Shown piece after piece: positions 47,942 to 56,829 of a stretch of DNA of 64,000 bases. Under the pieces are notes generated by a model. It was not told where the DNA came from, did no database searches, and saw only the letters and a list, made by a program, of their open reading frames with translations. The translations under genes and the position numbers were made by a program. The stretch comes from JBGRQA01 sp041725895. Lineage in GTDB: Bacteria > Bacteroidota > Bacteroidia > Bacteroidales > Marinifilaceae. Each line of letters begins with the position of its first letter. The stretch's first letter is position 1. The stretch spans positions 62,001 through 126,000 of the forward strand of contig JBGRQA010000012.1 of NCBI GenBank assembly GCA_041725895.1. Direction: 5' to 3'.

Positions 47942-48463
47942 TCAAAAGAAAAACAGGGACCTTTTCACCTGCTTTCTTAAACACCGCTCCAGTGCTACTC
48001 CCCTTAGATTTTTAGCTATAATAATTCCGTTGCCATCTATAAGATAGGATTGTGGAATGGATCGAACTTTATATTTCTTCGCAGTTGAACTACGCCACGA
48101 TTTAAAATCGCTCACATGGTAAGGCCAGGTCAAACTATCTTTTGCAATCGCTCGCTTCCAGGATATCTCCTTACTATCCAACGATACACTTAAAATGGTA
48201 AATCCCTCCCCATTTTTAAACTCTCTGTTCTTGAATTTCTGATAGGCCTTAACCAGATATTTATTTTCCTTTCGACAAGGCTTACACCACGAAGACCAAA
48301 AGTCAATCAAAACCATTTGCCCCTTAAAGGAGGACAGCTTTACAACTTCACCAGTAATAGATTTTTGTATTATTTCAGGTGCTTTATCACCTACATTAAG
48401 ACCTTGTGCATTTACTTCCATCAGGCCAACAAGAAGAAGCAAAAGCATCAATTTATATTTCAT
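47942..48463 (-). CDS. TlpA-like thiol-disulfide oxidoreductase
   Basis: 173 residues. Signal peptide with cleavage near VNAQ, then a TlpA/ResA fold: NVGDKAPEIIQKSITGEVVK, active site IDFWSSWCKPCRKENKYLV (WCKPC), and the cis-proline YKVRSIPQSYLIDGNG. Start ATG at 48463 has GAGGGA seven bases upstream; a GTG two codons earlier is in frame. It reduces disulfides in envelope proteins. Convergent with the AsmA-DsbA-lipoprotein operon, so two thiol systems sit side by side. C-terminus ends in RSLFFF, slightly unusual. Confidence 0.88.
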   Translation of the reverse strand: MKYKLMLLLLLVGLMEVNAQGLNVGDKAPEIIQKSITGEVVKLSSFKGQMVLIDFWSSWCKPCRKENKYLVKAYQKFKNREFKNGEGFTILSVSLDSKEISWKRAIAKDSLTWPYHVSDFKSWRSSTAKKYKVRSIPQSYLIDGNGIIIAKNLRGVALERCLRKQVKRSLFFF

Positions 48464-48642
48464 AATCACATCCCTCTTTTTTGAAATACAAATATGTATC
48501 TAAATAAACAAAAAAGAAATAGTTTGTAAATTTTTATAACAAAGAGGATAAAAAAGCATAAATGATAAAGCCCTACCATTTCTTTTAAACAGCCTGCCGA
48601 CCTGAAAACTATATACTTCCGCAGGAAAATTAATGGGTACTA

Positions 48643-48843
48643 CTAATCCTTTTCTTCCAGAGAGAAGATATCCTCCACTTTACACTCAAAAAAGCGAGCC
48701 ATTTTTAAGGCCAGGACAGTGGAGGGGACAAATTTACCTTTTTCGATAGCGTTAATGGTCTGGCGAGATACGCCAATTTCCTGTGCCAATCCAGCCTGGG
48801 TGATATCCTTTTTGGCACGTTCTACTTTTAGTAAATTCTTCAC
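48643..48843 (-). CDS. Small XRE-family transcriptional regulator
   Basis: 66 residues if the GTG at 48843 is used (starting KNLLKVERAKKDITQAGLAQ); an in-frame TTG at 48870 would give 75. Helix-turn-helix with TQAGLAQEIGVSRQTINAIE and KGKFVPSTVLALKMARFFEC followed by KVEDIFSLEE, the compact YgzD-like form. Such regulators usually repress their own operon, here possibly with the membrane protein at 48939-49400 transcribed toward it. An operator-like palindrome lies just upstream. Confidence 0.85.
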   Translation of the reverse strand: MKNLLKVERAKKDITQAGLAQEIGVSRQTINAIEKGKFVPSTVLALKMARFFECKVEDIFSLEEKD

Positions 48844-48876
48844 AACTTTATATTTTAATGCTTCTACCAATTGTAA

Positions 48877-48900
48877 AAAGTTTGAGCTACCTCAAACTTT
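48877..48900. promoter_or_regulatory. Operator-like perfect palindrome
   Basis: AAAGTTTGAG and CTCAAACTTT (48877-48886 with 48891-48900) form a perfect 10-bp inverted repeat around CTAC, right at the XRE gene's 5' side. Position suggests the regulator's own binding site. Confidence 0.65.
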
Positions 48901-48938
48901 ATAAGGAATAGTTCTATTTCCATTTTCTCCTGCCTACC

Positions 48939-49400
48939 TTAGGCCATAAACTTCCAGTTCTTGTTGTAAACATACAAAATCGTATAGAATACCAAATGCA
49001 ATTGCAGAATATAAAAGCCATCCAATTGATACTCCGGCAGCAAAGCATAAACAAAACCGGTAAACAACCAGGTAACCAACAGTGCTTGCGTCAAACACTT
49101 AAATCGTAGCTGCTGATAGAACTCATCCTCCGCTTTCTCTTTGGAAAAAAGATACAGTATAAAACCGGCAATAGATAGAATCAAACTTGCGTTAAGCCAT
49201 GGTTGATGTTCTTCCTTGGTAAAAGAAGGTGTATAATTCATCATCCTATCCAATTCTGCACCTTGTACACTAGCATCAACATGATTGTAACCGGCCCCAA
49301 ACCCCCACCTAATATCATCCACATTAGCAGTAAAAGATAGGACAATAGCAGTAAACAGAATACCAATTCGTTTAAAATAGTGGGGAAAGTAAGTTTTCAT
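48939..49400 (-). CDS. Multi-pass membrane protein linked to the XRE regulator
   Basis: 153 residues, four hydrophobic segments (about 9-25, 69-84, 107-125, 128-145) and a soluble loop of ~40 residues after the first. The gene ends 38 bases before the operator palindrome, on the same strand as the regulator. Small XRE regulators are commonly paired with such membrane proteins, but I recognise no specific DUF. A role in signalling or stress is possible; unknown. Confidence 0.7.
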   Translation of the reverse strand: MKTYFPHYFKRIGILFTAIVLSFTANVDDIRWGFGAGYNHVDASVQGAELDRMMNYTPSFTKEEHQPWLNASLILSIAGFILYLFSKEKAEDEFYQQLRFKCLTQALLVTWLFTGFVYALLPEYQLDGFYILQLHLVFYTILYVYNKNWKFMA

Positions 49401-50335
49401 ACGAATACATTTTTGGTGATCAGTCTAGGAGGTATTTCTCGGTCCAGAGAAATGAATTATTGCCCATAGCTCGATCTACCATTCATTTTTTTCTGAATCC
49501 ATTCGAAAAAAACAGAACCTCCTCTTGGATGATTTTTCAATATTTAATTTAATATCTTTTGTTTTGTGCACAGATCAGATGTAAAGTTTTATTTACTTTT
49601 TGACAAATTAAAATTACCTTTTATCGATGATAAATTACATAACGGATCGTTTATTTGGCTTTCCGGTCCGTGGAATGCACCATCAGCCTGCCCCTTGGGT
49701 GCAATACAGAAAATCATACCTGGTCGGGACAATGTTTTTGGTCCGGACAGTAAGCAGGCAATCAACAAATATACCCTTTGAGGATTCGGAGGATTTTGGG
49801 GAAATGGAGGATTCATTTCCTCTGTTTCCTCTAAATCCTCAAATCCTATAAATGAATTACCTGGTACCAATAATTGAATAATCACAACAGCACTCAATTT
49901 ATACAAGCCTCAAAATCTATACACTACAACACAAGTCTAGAAACATAATACATCTAACTGAAAATAAGAGTATTTATTTCGACAAACAGTCTGATCATTG
50001 CGCTTATCAGGCCTTCCTCAATGCCAGCATAATGATTTCTTTATTTTGTCAAAAGGATACTATGGACTTCTGAACAATAGGTTTGTAATTGCTAGTTTTA
50101 GCATTTACAGCCACTATTAGAATTAAGATTTAATTATGACAAAAGAGAAATATATCCAACCCAACCATCTATCTATTTTTTTTTCTACACGTAGAATTGA
50201 CTAATAAGATCGATTTTTTCAAAACAAGGTAACAACCTGTATAAGGCACAACATTGGGGTACATCATAAACACCTCATAAAAAAACCTTTAAAAAGATTA
50301 TTGAAGCATATACCCTCTAAAGAAAAAAGTAAAAA
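49401..50335. other. Long gene-free stretch before the heme kinase
   Basis: About 935 bases. At 49780-49850 the DNA is GGA-rich then TCC-rich, forming an imperfect hairpin (GAGGATT ... AAATCCTC). Open frames here at 49566-49906 overlap on opposite strands and are unsupported. No tRNA pattern. Confidence 0.4.
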
Positions 50336-51778
50336 ATGAAAAAAAAGTACCTGATCTGGTTAATTCTAATTTGGACTTCAATAATCATTGCATCCTTTGC
50401 ATGGAATTCTTCATTGATTATATCCAATAACAGAAAGGTCGTTCTGAATAAATCTCAGGCCTTTTTCAAGCAAATATTAATTACGCGAGAATGGAATTCA
50501 AATCATGGAGGAGTATATGTCCCCATAACAGCTACCACCAAAACCAATCCATATCTAAATGATACATTGAGAGACATTGTTACGATTGATGGAATGCAAC
50601 TGACCAAAGTAAATCCATCCTATATGACTAGACAAATCGCAGAAATCGATAAAAAAGATTTCGATATTCAGGTTCATATCACTAGCTTACATCCAATTCG
50701 TCCTGCCAACAAACCGGATCAATGGGAAACCAAAGCTCTTAATTCACTAAAAAACAACAATCAAGAAGTACTTGAATTAGTAAAAGATAATTCGAGTGCA
50801 AGATATCGCTATATGGCTCCATTGATGACTTCCAAAAGTTGCTTAAAATGCCATGCCGATCAAGGTTATCAATATGGTGACATACGAGGAGGAATCAGCG
50901 TATCCTTTCCTTCTGCCTTCTATACGAAAGGAGTAACAAATCAGTTGACCTCATTCGCAACAATCCATCTTCTTATACTTGCCTTAGGTATACTAGGACT
51001 TACCATATATTACAGAATGGCAAATAGTTATTACTCAATAGTAGAAACCAAGAACAACGAATTAATGCAGATCAATGCCGCAAAGGATAAGTTTTTCTCG
51101 ATTATTGCACATGATTTAAGAAGCCCTTTTAATATCATTCTTGGCTACATTGATTTACTAAAATCACAAGAGGATACCTTAAACAAGGAGGAAAGAAAGG
51201 AGATAATCGATGAAATTGATCAATCCTCAAAAAGCGCTTTTGTATTATTGGAAGATCTTCTTCTTTGGGCTAAATCTCAAAGCAATAGAATTGAATTAAC
51301 CAAAGAATTTTTAAACCTAAGGGAGTTAGTAATAGAAGCGATTGAGGCACACCTCCCTGGAGCGAAGAGAAAAAACATCCAGGTATACAATAAGGTTCCT
51401 GAAAACCTTTCTCTAAAAATTGATGAATTCACAATTAAAACCGTTATTGCCAATCTTTTTGATAATGCGATAAAATTTACTCCCTCAATGGGAAAAATAG
51501 AAATTAAGGCCACTCGCAAAGATAATTCTGTTGAAGTTAGCATTTCGGACAATGGAGTTGGTATTTCTCCGGAAACAATACCCCAGCTCTTTCTCATCGA
51601 AGAGGGTATCTCCACCTTGGGCACTCAGGATGAAAAAGGCTCAGGATTGGGGTTACTCCTCTGTAAAGAATTTGTAGATAAACACAATGGAAAAATATGG
51701 GTAGAAAGCGAATTAAGCAAGGGTTCAACATTCACATTTTCGATTCCTGCCTCATCACAACCTGAACAAAAAGGATAA
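50336..51778 (+). CDS. Heme-binding (DUF3365) sensor histidine kinase
   Basis: 480 residues. TM1 at about 7-24, an extracytoplasmic DUF3365 (Tll0287-like) domain containing SKSCLKCHADQGYQYGDIRG with a c-type heme motif CLKCH near 169, TM2 near 205-224, then HisKA FFSIIAHDLRSPFNIILGYI (His near 259) and HATPase with NAIKFTPSMGK, DNGVGI and GSGLGLLL. The heme could sense redox state or gas. Orphan: no response regulator adjacent. It ends 293 bases before a convergent soluble kinase. Confidence 0.92.
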   Translation: MKKKYLIWLILIWTSIIIASFAWNSSLIISNNRKVVLNKSQAFFKQILITREWNSNHGGVYVPITATTKTNPYLNDTLRDIVTIDGMQLTKVNPSYMTRQIAEIDKKDFDIQVHITSLHPIRPANKPDQWETKALNSLKNNNQEVLELVKDNSSARYRYMAPLMTSKSCLKCHADQGYQYGDIRGGISVSFPSAFYTKGVTNQLTSFATIHLLILALGILGLTIYYRMANSYYSIVETKNNELMQINAAKDKFFSIIAHDLRSPFNIILGYIDLLKSQEDTLNKEERKEIIDEIDQSSKSAFVLLEDLLLWAKSQSNRIELTKEFLNLRELVIEAIEAHLPGAKRKNIQVYNKVPENLSLKIDEFTIKTVIANLFDNAIKFTPSMGKIEIKATRKDNSVEVSISDNGVGISPETIPQLFLIEEGISTLGTQDEKGSGLGLLLCKEFVDKHNGKIWVESELSKGSTFTFSIPASSQPEQKG

Positions 51779-52071
51779 CTGTGAAAATTATAATCAGATT
51801 AAAATTTCATTATTAGGTTCTCACCATGATTTTCAACCAAACAATAAAGCTTCTCAGGATTTTTGGGGCTCCTTCTTCTTATACGACCTAAAAACGAGCA
51901 CAAAATAGAATCTTGTAACTCTCTGGCTATTGGCTCCTTTTATAGAAAATAAATAATTTTTGGACCTTTGAGAATAACTTGAACATTTTCAGGTCACCCC
52001 TTGGACGGTATTTTTTCCTTCTGATACACTCTAAGATCTGGTTACGATTTTCCTTCTATCTAAAAATAGTT

Positions 52072-52818
52072 TCAATTCTGTCCCGATTCATAGGGAATCG
52101 TAAAATAGAAAGTGGATCCCTGACCAAGTTCTGATTCAACCCACATTCTTCCGCCTAACATTTGCACCAAACTTTTTGAGATATAAAGTCCAAAACCAAC
52201 TCCACCCTTTTTTTTACTTGCAAAACCATCTACTTGTCCAAACGATTCAAAAATATAATCCTGCTGATCTGCAGGAATTCCAATGCCGGTATCCTCAACA
52301 TAAAACTCAAGAAATGCATCCCTCAAGCGGTATCCCAGGCTGATTTGCCCCTCCGAAGTGAATTTCAATGCATTGCCTATTAAATTGGTTATTATCTGAT
52401 TCAATTTCTGTTCATCTGTATATATCAGGCTATGAATATCATCCAATGCCAAATTACAAAACCATTTCAAACCTTTCTCCTTGACTTGCAGATAATATAA
52501 AAGGGAAATTTCTCGCATCAGATCGTTCAACTTCACACACCCTTTGTTTACTTCGAGTTTGCAATTGTGAATTTGAGCAACCTGAAGCATATCATTGACA
52601 AAAGTAAGAAGCCGTTTGGCACTAAGATTTATGATTCGTGAATATTCCTTTTGCTCCTCTTTTGTTAAACCATCCTCTTGCAATATTTCTGCAAACCCAA
52701 TGATTCCATTCAGAGGTGTTCGAAATTCATGCGCCACCTGAGCCAGAAAAAGATTATTTTGAATCTCCCTCTTTTGAGCCCTATCTTTCACTTCCAACAG
52801 CTTTTTTTTGCATTCCAT
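52072..52818 (-). CDS. Soluble histidine kinase without sensor domain
   Basis: 248 residues: HisKA from the start (LAQVAHEFRTPLNGIIGFAE, His30) and HATPase with NLIGNALKFTSEGQ, EDTGIGIPADQQ and GVGFGLYISKSLV. There is no input domain or membrane helix, so it would depend on another protein for signal, or it is a C-terminal remnant of a longer kinase whose 5' part was lost. No upstream frame supports a longer version. Its catalytic core resembles that of the GAF/PAS kinase at 34616 more than the heme kinase. Confidence 0.85.
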   Translation of the reverse strand: MECKKKLLEVKDRAQKREIQNNLFLAQVAHEFRTPLNGIIGFAEILQEDGLTKEEQKEYSRIINLSAKRLLTFVNDMLQVAQIHNCKLEVNKGCVKLNDLMREISLLYYLQVKEKGLKWFCNLALDDIHSLIYTDEQKLNQIITNLIGNALKFTSEGQISLGYRLRDAFLEFYVEDTGIGIPADQQDYIFESFGQVDGFASKKKGGVGFGLYISKSLVQMLGGRMWVESELGQGSTFYFTIPYESGQN

Positions 52819-53575
52819 GTTTCTTCAATCTTTATTAAAGGAAGATTCCCTTCCTTTGCAAACATAATATGAAGTCCTTAACAGAAAAGATAAAATAATC
52901 TCAGATTAAACATCTGTGATTATACACCTAAAGTATTCAAAAATGAGGGCAGTAGATTCGGTGTCTCAATCCGGACACAGTTTCGGTACATTACTTTGAT
53001 TCTATACACTATAATTTAAGAAAAAATTAAACTGAAAGCGAAGATATTTGACAAAGCCCCCTTTAAAAGGCATAGAACCAATAATTCGAAAAAACACAAA
53101 ACCTCAGAACCCTAACTTTCAACAACTTAAAGAAACCAACTCTATTTTACTCTGTGATTTATAGAAAAAACAAAACCTCTTCCCACCCCCACAACAAAAC
53201 GCGAACCAACTGTTATTCTGACTCTTACAACTTCACACCAATAAACTCAGTTAGGCAACATTCAAATAAAAATCGAAAATCAATTCCGGAGTATAAAAAT
53301 TTAACCAGGAAAAGATTTAGTAAAAGGAAGAATTAGAAGGTAACAGTAAATCTTCCTTACTCTAATTAACAGTAACAATTCATCTAAATTTCAATCTTCA
53401 AGCTCTTTGATTTGTACAAAAATTATCAAAACATACAGTCTCTCTGGTTGATACCTTATTAATAAAATCCTCTGCTTATACTGAAGCACCAATTTTTATC
53501 TTCTCCATTGAATAAATTATTCCAAAAGAACAAACCAATAGGAACAAATCGAAAGAAGAATCTCTCTCCCAACAA
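52819..53575. other. Gene-free, A-rich stretch
   Basis: About 750 bases between two minus-strand genes. Contains no credible frame, hairpin or promoter match; the ORF-like stretch at 53154-53336 has no coding features. Confidence 0.45.
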
Positions 53576-53603
53576 AAAAGGGATGAGTTGCCTCATCCCT
53601 TTT
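53576..53603 (-). terminator. Rho-independent terminator of the C25 protease gene
   Basis: 12-bp perfect stem (53576-53587 with 53592-53603), loop TTGC; T-run on the minus-strand side. Its loop and flank closely match the hairpins at 18528 and 19184. Confidence 0.85.
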
Positions 53604-53622
53604 ACTATCATTTTAAACAATC

Positions 53623-56571
53623 CTATTTGACAACCAACTTTTTTATCCAGGATTGATCTCCTGCATCTATCTGAAGCAGATAGATACCTGTATTAAGATC
53701 ACTAATATTTACCGCCTTGGAACCATTGGTGCGAATTACACGAATGGTACTACCGGTTAAATTGGAAATCTTCACTGTCATCTCCCCGGATATGCCGGTT
53801 CCTTCAATTTGGAATTCGTCCTCTGCTGGATTGGGGAAAATACGAATTGTTTTATTCTCCATAGCTCGTTCTGCAGTTTCGCGACTTGCACCTGCTACTG
53901 AAACCGAATAATCCTCAATCTCACCATAGGTAGTATTACCACAAGGTTGTGGAGTAACATTGTAAGTTACACGAATACGCATCCGCGTACTTCCAGCCAA
54001 TGCATCAGTGGGAACAGCAACCGAACCGGTAGCCGTACCAGAACCTCCTGAAATTTTATACGACAATACGTACTCCTCTCCTGCATCCTCAAAATCGCCA
54101 TCACGGTTCCAGTCAAACCATGCTGTAACGTAATTTCTGGAATCCGGACGTCCAATATTCACAGTAATATTGTAAGAATTTCCTCTTTCTACATTTGCTG
54201 AATAGGATGTAAAATCGGAATAACCATTACAAACTGAACTATGATCAATACCTGCAAAAACAAGTCCTGAAATGTACTCATAGGAACCACAGCCATTAGT
54301 AGTAGCATCACAATAACTTTGAGCAGGAGCATCACTTACGGTAATCATATCAGTAATCGTTTTGGTATCGCTACTGCCAGCATTGGATGCAGTAAGAGAA
54401 ACACTATAAGTCCCTGCAGTGCTATAAGTAACCGTTGGATTCTGAGTACTACTCACTGAAGGAGTACCTCCTGTGAAAGACCAATTCCATGAGGTTGGGC
54501 TTCCTGCTGAAAGGTCAGTAAAGCTAACACTTTCACCTACATAAATACTTGATTTATTGGCTGAGAAATTTGCAACCACATCGGTTGAGCCACTTCCCGA
54601 AATAATAACATTTCCTACATAGGGGATCTTGTTGTAAGCAGTAACAGTCAATTTAACTGCTCCGGACGATGGCAGAGGACTAAAACTAACGGTAGCTGTA
54701 CCATTGTTTGTTTTAGCAGTTCCCAATATCTCACCATTCAAGGTTAAAGCAACAACCGCATCATTAACAGGTGTGGTTACGGTCAGCTGGTTACTACCAG
54801 GAGCTACTGTTGCAGGATGATTCACTGTCATAGCAGCCGGAGTTTTGGTTCTTACCTGAAGAGAAGGATCCCCAAATATGGTCCAGGTGTCAATCATCTT
54901 TTCACCATCGTAACCATGAACATCAACCATCTTAAACATACCGTTCAAAGCCAATCCGGAGAAAGTACGTCTGATATTGTTGGCATAGCTTTCCACCAAA
55001 ATATCATTCATCTCATTCTGAGCAGTCATCGGCGGAACCCATGATTGATTAATAGTTGAGGCACAAATTGCCATTGCACCGGTTGGATTTCCATTATGGG
55101 TGGCACGTAACCAGGCCTCAGCAAAACAAGTAATCGACTTAAAATTACCGTTCACACAAGCTACATCAAAGATAAAAGGCAACTTGTTGTCATTAGTCAA
55201 GCTGTTTACATTGGTACTGGTATACACCATACTGGCAAAACCATAATTGGAACCATGACCAATATAATTTAAAATACCTTTTCCATTGTTAAGCAAGTTG
55301 GTCAACTGACTCGCACTTCCTCCATCCTGATAACAGCGGCTAATGCTATAACCATAACCTTCCAATTTGTTTTCAATGGTATTCATGTGCTCAGCATCCG
55401 ATGGATTGTATCCCTCATTGGAAGCAATCCCCACTCCGGAGGCCAACCAGGTATCTGCTGTAGTTACATCCCTTTCGTAATGAATCGTTCTTTCCACCTG
55501 AGTAGTTACCTGTGCTCCGCTTTCAGCAGAGAATCGTCCTACAAAAATGTCAATGTAATGGTCATTCCCAACGATAAAACCATAATTATTATCAGAATCA
55601 CCAGCACTGGTAGACGAAGGTGGTACCTGGGCAGCATCTCCTACAAGAAGCAAATAAGTTAAGCCATTGGTATTGTAATAATTGGTTACATAAGACTTAA
55701 TCGAAGAGGCATTACCAATTGAACTAACATTCACCATTTCAACAGGGATCCCCTTTTGTTTTTTCCAGTTTACGAAATCGGCCATTTCATCCATAAAATC
55801 ACCATAGCAAATAATTAGCATCTTGCCTGGCTCATCGTTCAACGGAGTATACTTAAGTCCAGGAGCAGCATAATTCAGAAAATGACTCTCATAAACCTTT
55901 TCAAAACCTCTATCACTTGAGGATGACTTGGTTTTAGGTAAAATGTTCTTGGTAGAAATCTCTCCAGTAGGAGTCACCTTAATATCTATACGAGTATAGA
56001 TTCTTAATTTCTTTTGAACTGGATTATAGCTAAAAGGATAAACGACAAGCGCCTGCCCCCTGATATTACGAAGAATATAGGGATCATTCAATTCCGCCCG
56101 TTGAGCTGGATAATAAGAATCCTTCTGATATTCTGCGCCATAGGTATACGCAATGGTTCTTGGATCGATTTCACGGGTAAGGTTTCCCTTTGAAGGAGCA
56201 ACATCAAGGTTATCCACTTCAATAAATTCGGAACCAACAACCTCCACCCTCATCTTTGCATCGGATGGAATCATAATGGATTGAGCAAATTTTGGCAGGT
56301 CCGGAGCTCCCTTTTTCAAAATATCACCCATCTGACTTGCGCCTACCTTATAGGCATTCAACCCGTCAACACCAATTAAGTCATAGGAATTCAGGGTAAA
56401 CCGAATCTCCATAGTTTGATTTTGAGATGACTTTAAAACCATCTCATTTCTCTCATACCGTTGATTGGGGTTAATTTTAACATGCTTTCGTTTCTGGGCA
56501 GAAACGTTGGTCACGTTTACTATGGCCGACAGAATCAGCAGAGCAAACAAGAAGTAAAATCTTTTTTTCAT
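53623..56571 (-). CDS. Gingipain-like C25 cysteine protease with PKD, GEVED and T9SS tail
   Basis: 982 residues. Signal peptide, a pro-domain (about 25-240), then the C25 catalytic region with LLLVGDAAQVPP, KGILNYIGHGSNYGFASM (catalytic His) and LPFIFDVACVNGNFKSITCF (catalytic Cys). After an Ig-like domain come a PKD domain (VGESVSFTDLSAGSPTSWNW), a GEVED domain (WFDWNRDGDFEDAGEEYVL) and a T9SS type A sorting domain (IRIFPNPAEDEFQIEG ... LLQIDAGDQSWIKKLVVK). It is exported by type IX secretion and cleaves proteins, possibly after Arg or Lys. Catalytic residues intact. No dedicated inhibitor gene nearby. Confidence 0.95.
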   Translation of the reverse strand: MKKRFYFLFALLILSAIVNVTNVSAQKRKHVKINPNQRYERNEMVLKSSQNQTMEIRFTLNSYDLIGVDGLNAYKVGASQMGDILKKGAPDLPKFAQSIMIPSDAKMRVEVVGSEFIEVDNLDVAPSKGNLTREIDPRTIAYTYGAEYQKDSYYPAQRAELNDPYILRNIRGQALVVYPFSYNPVQKKLRIYTRIDIKVTPTGEISTKNILPKTKSSSSDRGFEKVYESHFLNYAAPGLKYTPLNDEPGKMLIICYGDFMDEMADFVNWKKQKGIPVEMVNVSSIGNASSIKSYVTNYYNTNGLTYLLLVGDAAQVPPSSTSAGDSDNNYGFIVGNDHYIDIFVGRFSAESGAQVTTQVERTIHYERDVTTADTWLASGVGIASNEGYNPSDAEHMNTIENKLEGYGYSISRCYQDGGSASQLTNLLNNGKGILNYIGHGSNYGFASMVYTSTNVNSLTNDNKLPFIFDVACVNGNFKSITCFAEAWLRATHNGNPTGAMAICASTINQSWVPPMTAQNEMNDILVESYANNIRRTFSGLALNGMFKMVDVHGYDGEKMIDTWTIFGDPSLQVRTKTPAAMTVNHPATVAPGSNQLTVTTPVNDAVVALTLNGEILGTAKTNNGTATVSFSPLPSSGAVKLTVTAYNKIPYVGNVIISGSGSTDVVANFSANKSSIYVGESVSFTDLSAGSPTSWNWSFTGGTPSVSSTQNPTVTYSTAGTYSVSLTASNAGSSDTKTITDMITVSDAPAQSYCDATTNGCGSYEYISGLVFAGIDHSSVCNGYSDFTSYSANVERGNSYNITVNIGRPDSRNYVTAWFDWNRDGDFEDAGEEYVLSYKISGGSGTATGSVAVPTDALAGSTRMRIRVTYNVTPQPCGNTTYGEIEDYSVSVAGASRETAERAMENKTIRIFPNPAEDEFQIEGTGISGEMTVKISNLTGSTIRVIRTNGSKAVNISDLNTGIYLLQIDAGDQSWIKKLVVK

Positions 56572-56684
56572 AAAATTTAATTTTGGTTATTGTTAGATTA
56601 GTGGGAATCCATTTCCCCATTTCGAAAACCGAATAATTTATTATCATTCAGCCACATCGAAATAAAGAAATCCTCCCACATCTT

Positions 56685-56714
56685 TTAATTCCCTATTAAT
56701 CAAAAAGGTAACCA
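56685..56714 (-). promoter_or_regulatory. 30-base upstream element shared with 17679-17708
   Basis: TTAATTCCCTATTAATCAAA then AAGGTAACCA, differing from the copy at 17679 by only a few bases. Lies 114 bases upstream of the protease ATG on its strand. Confidence 0.5.
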
Positions 56715-56829
56715 AAACTTTACGATGAATTATTAAACGGTTCAATTTCCTATATAAAGGTCCCTACGAAAAACATGAACGGTATTGATTTACTTGTCAT
56801 ATAATAATTGGGATTTATTATATGACAAA

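Noticed and set aside
49566..49906. Overlapping frames on both strands before the heme kinase
   Set aside because: Mutually exclusive frames with no motif; the GGA/TCC-rich hairpin explains the lack of stops.
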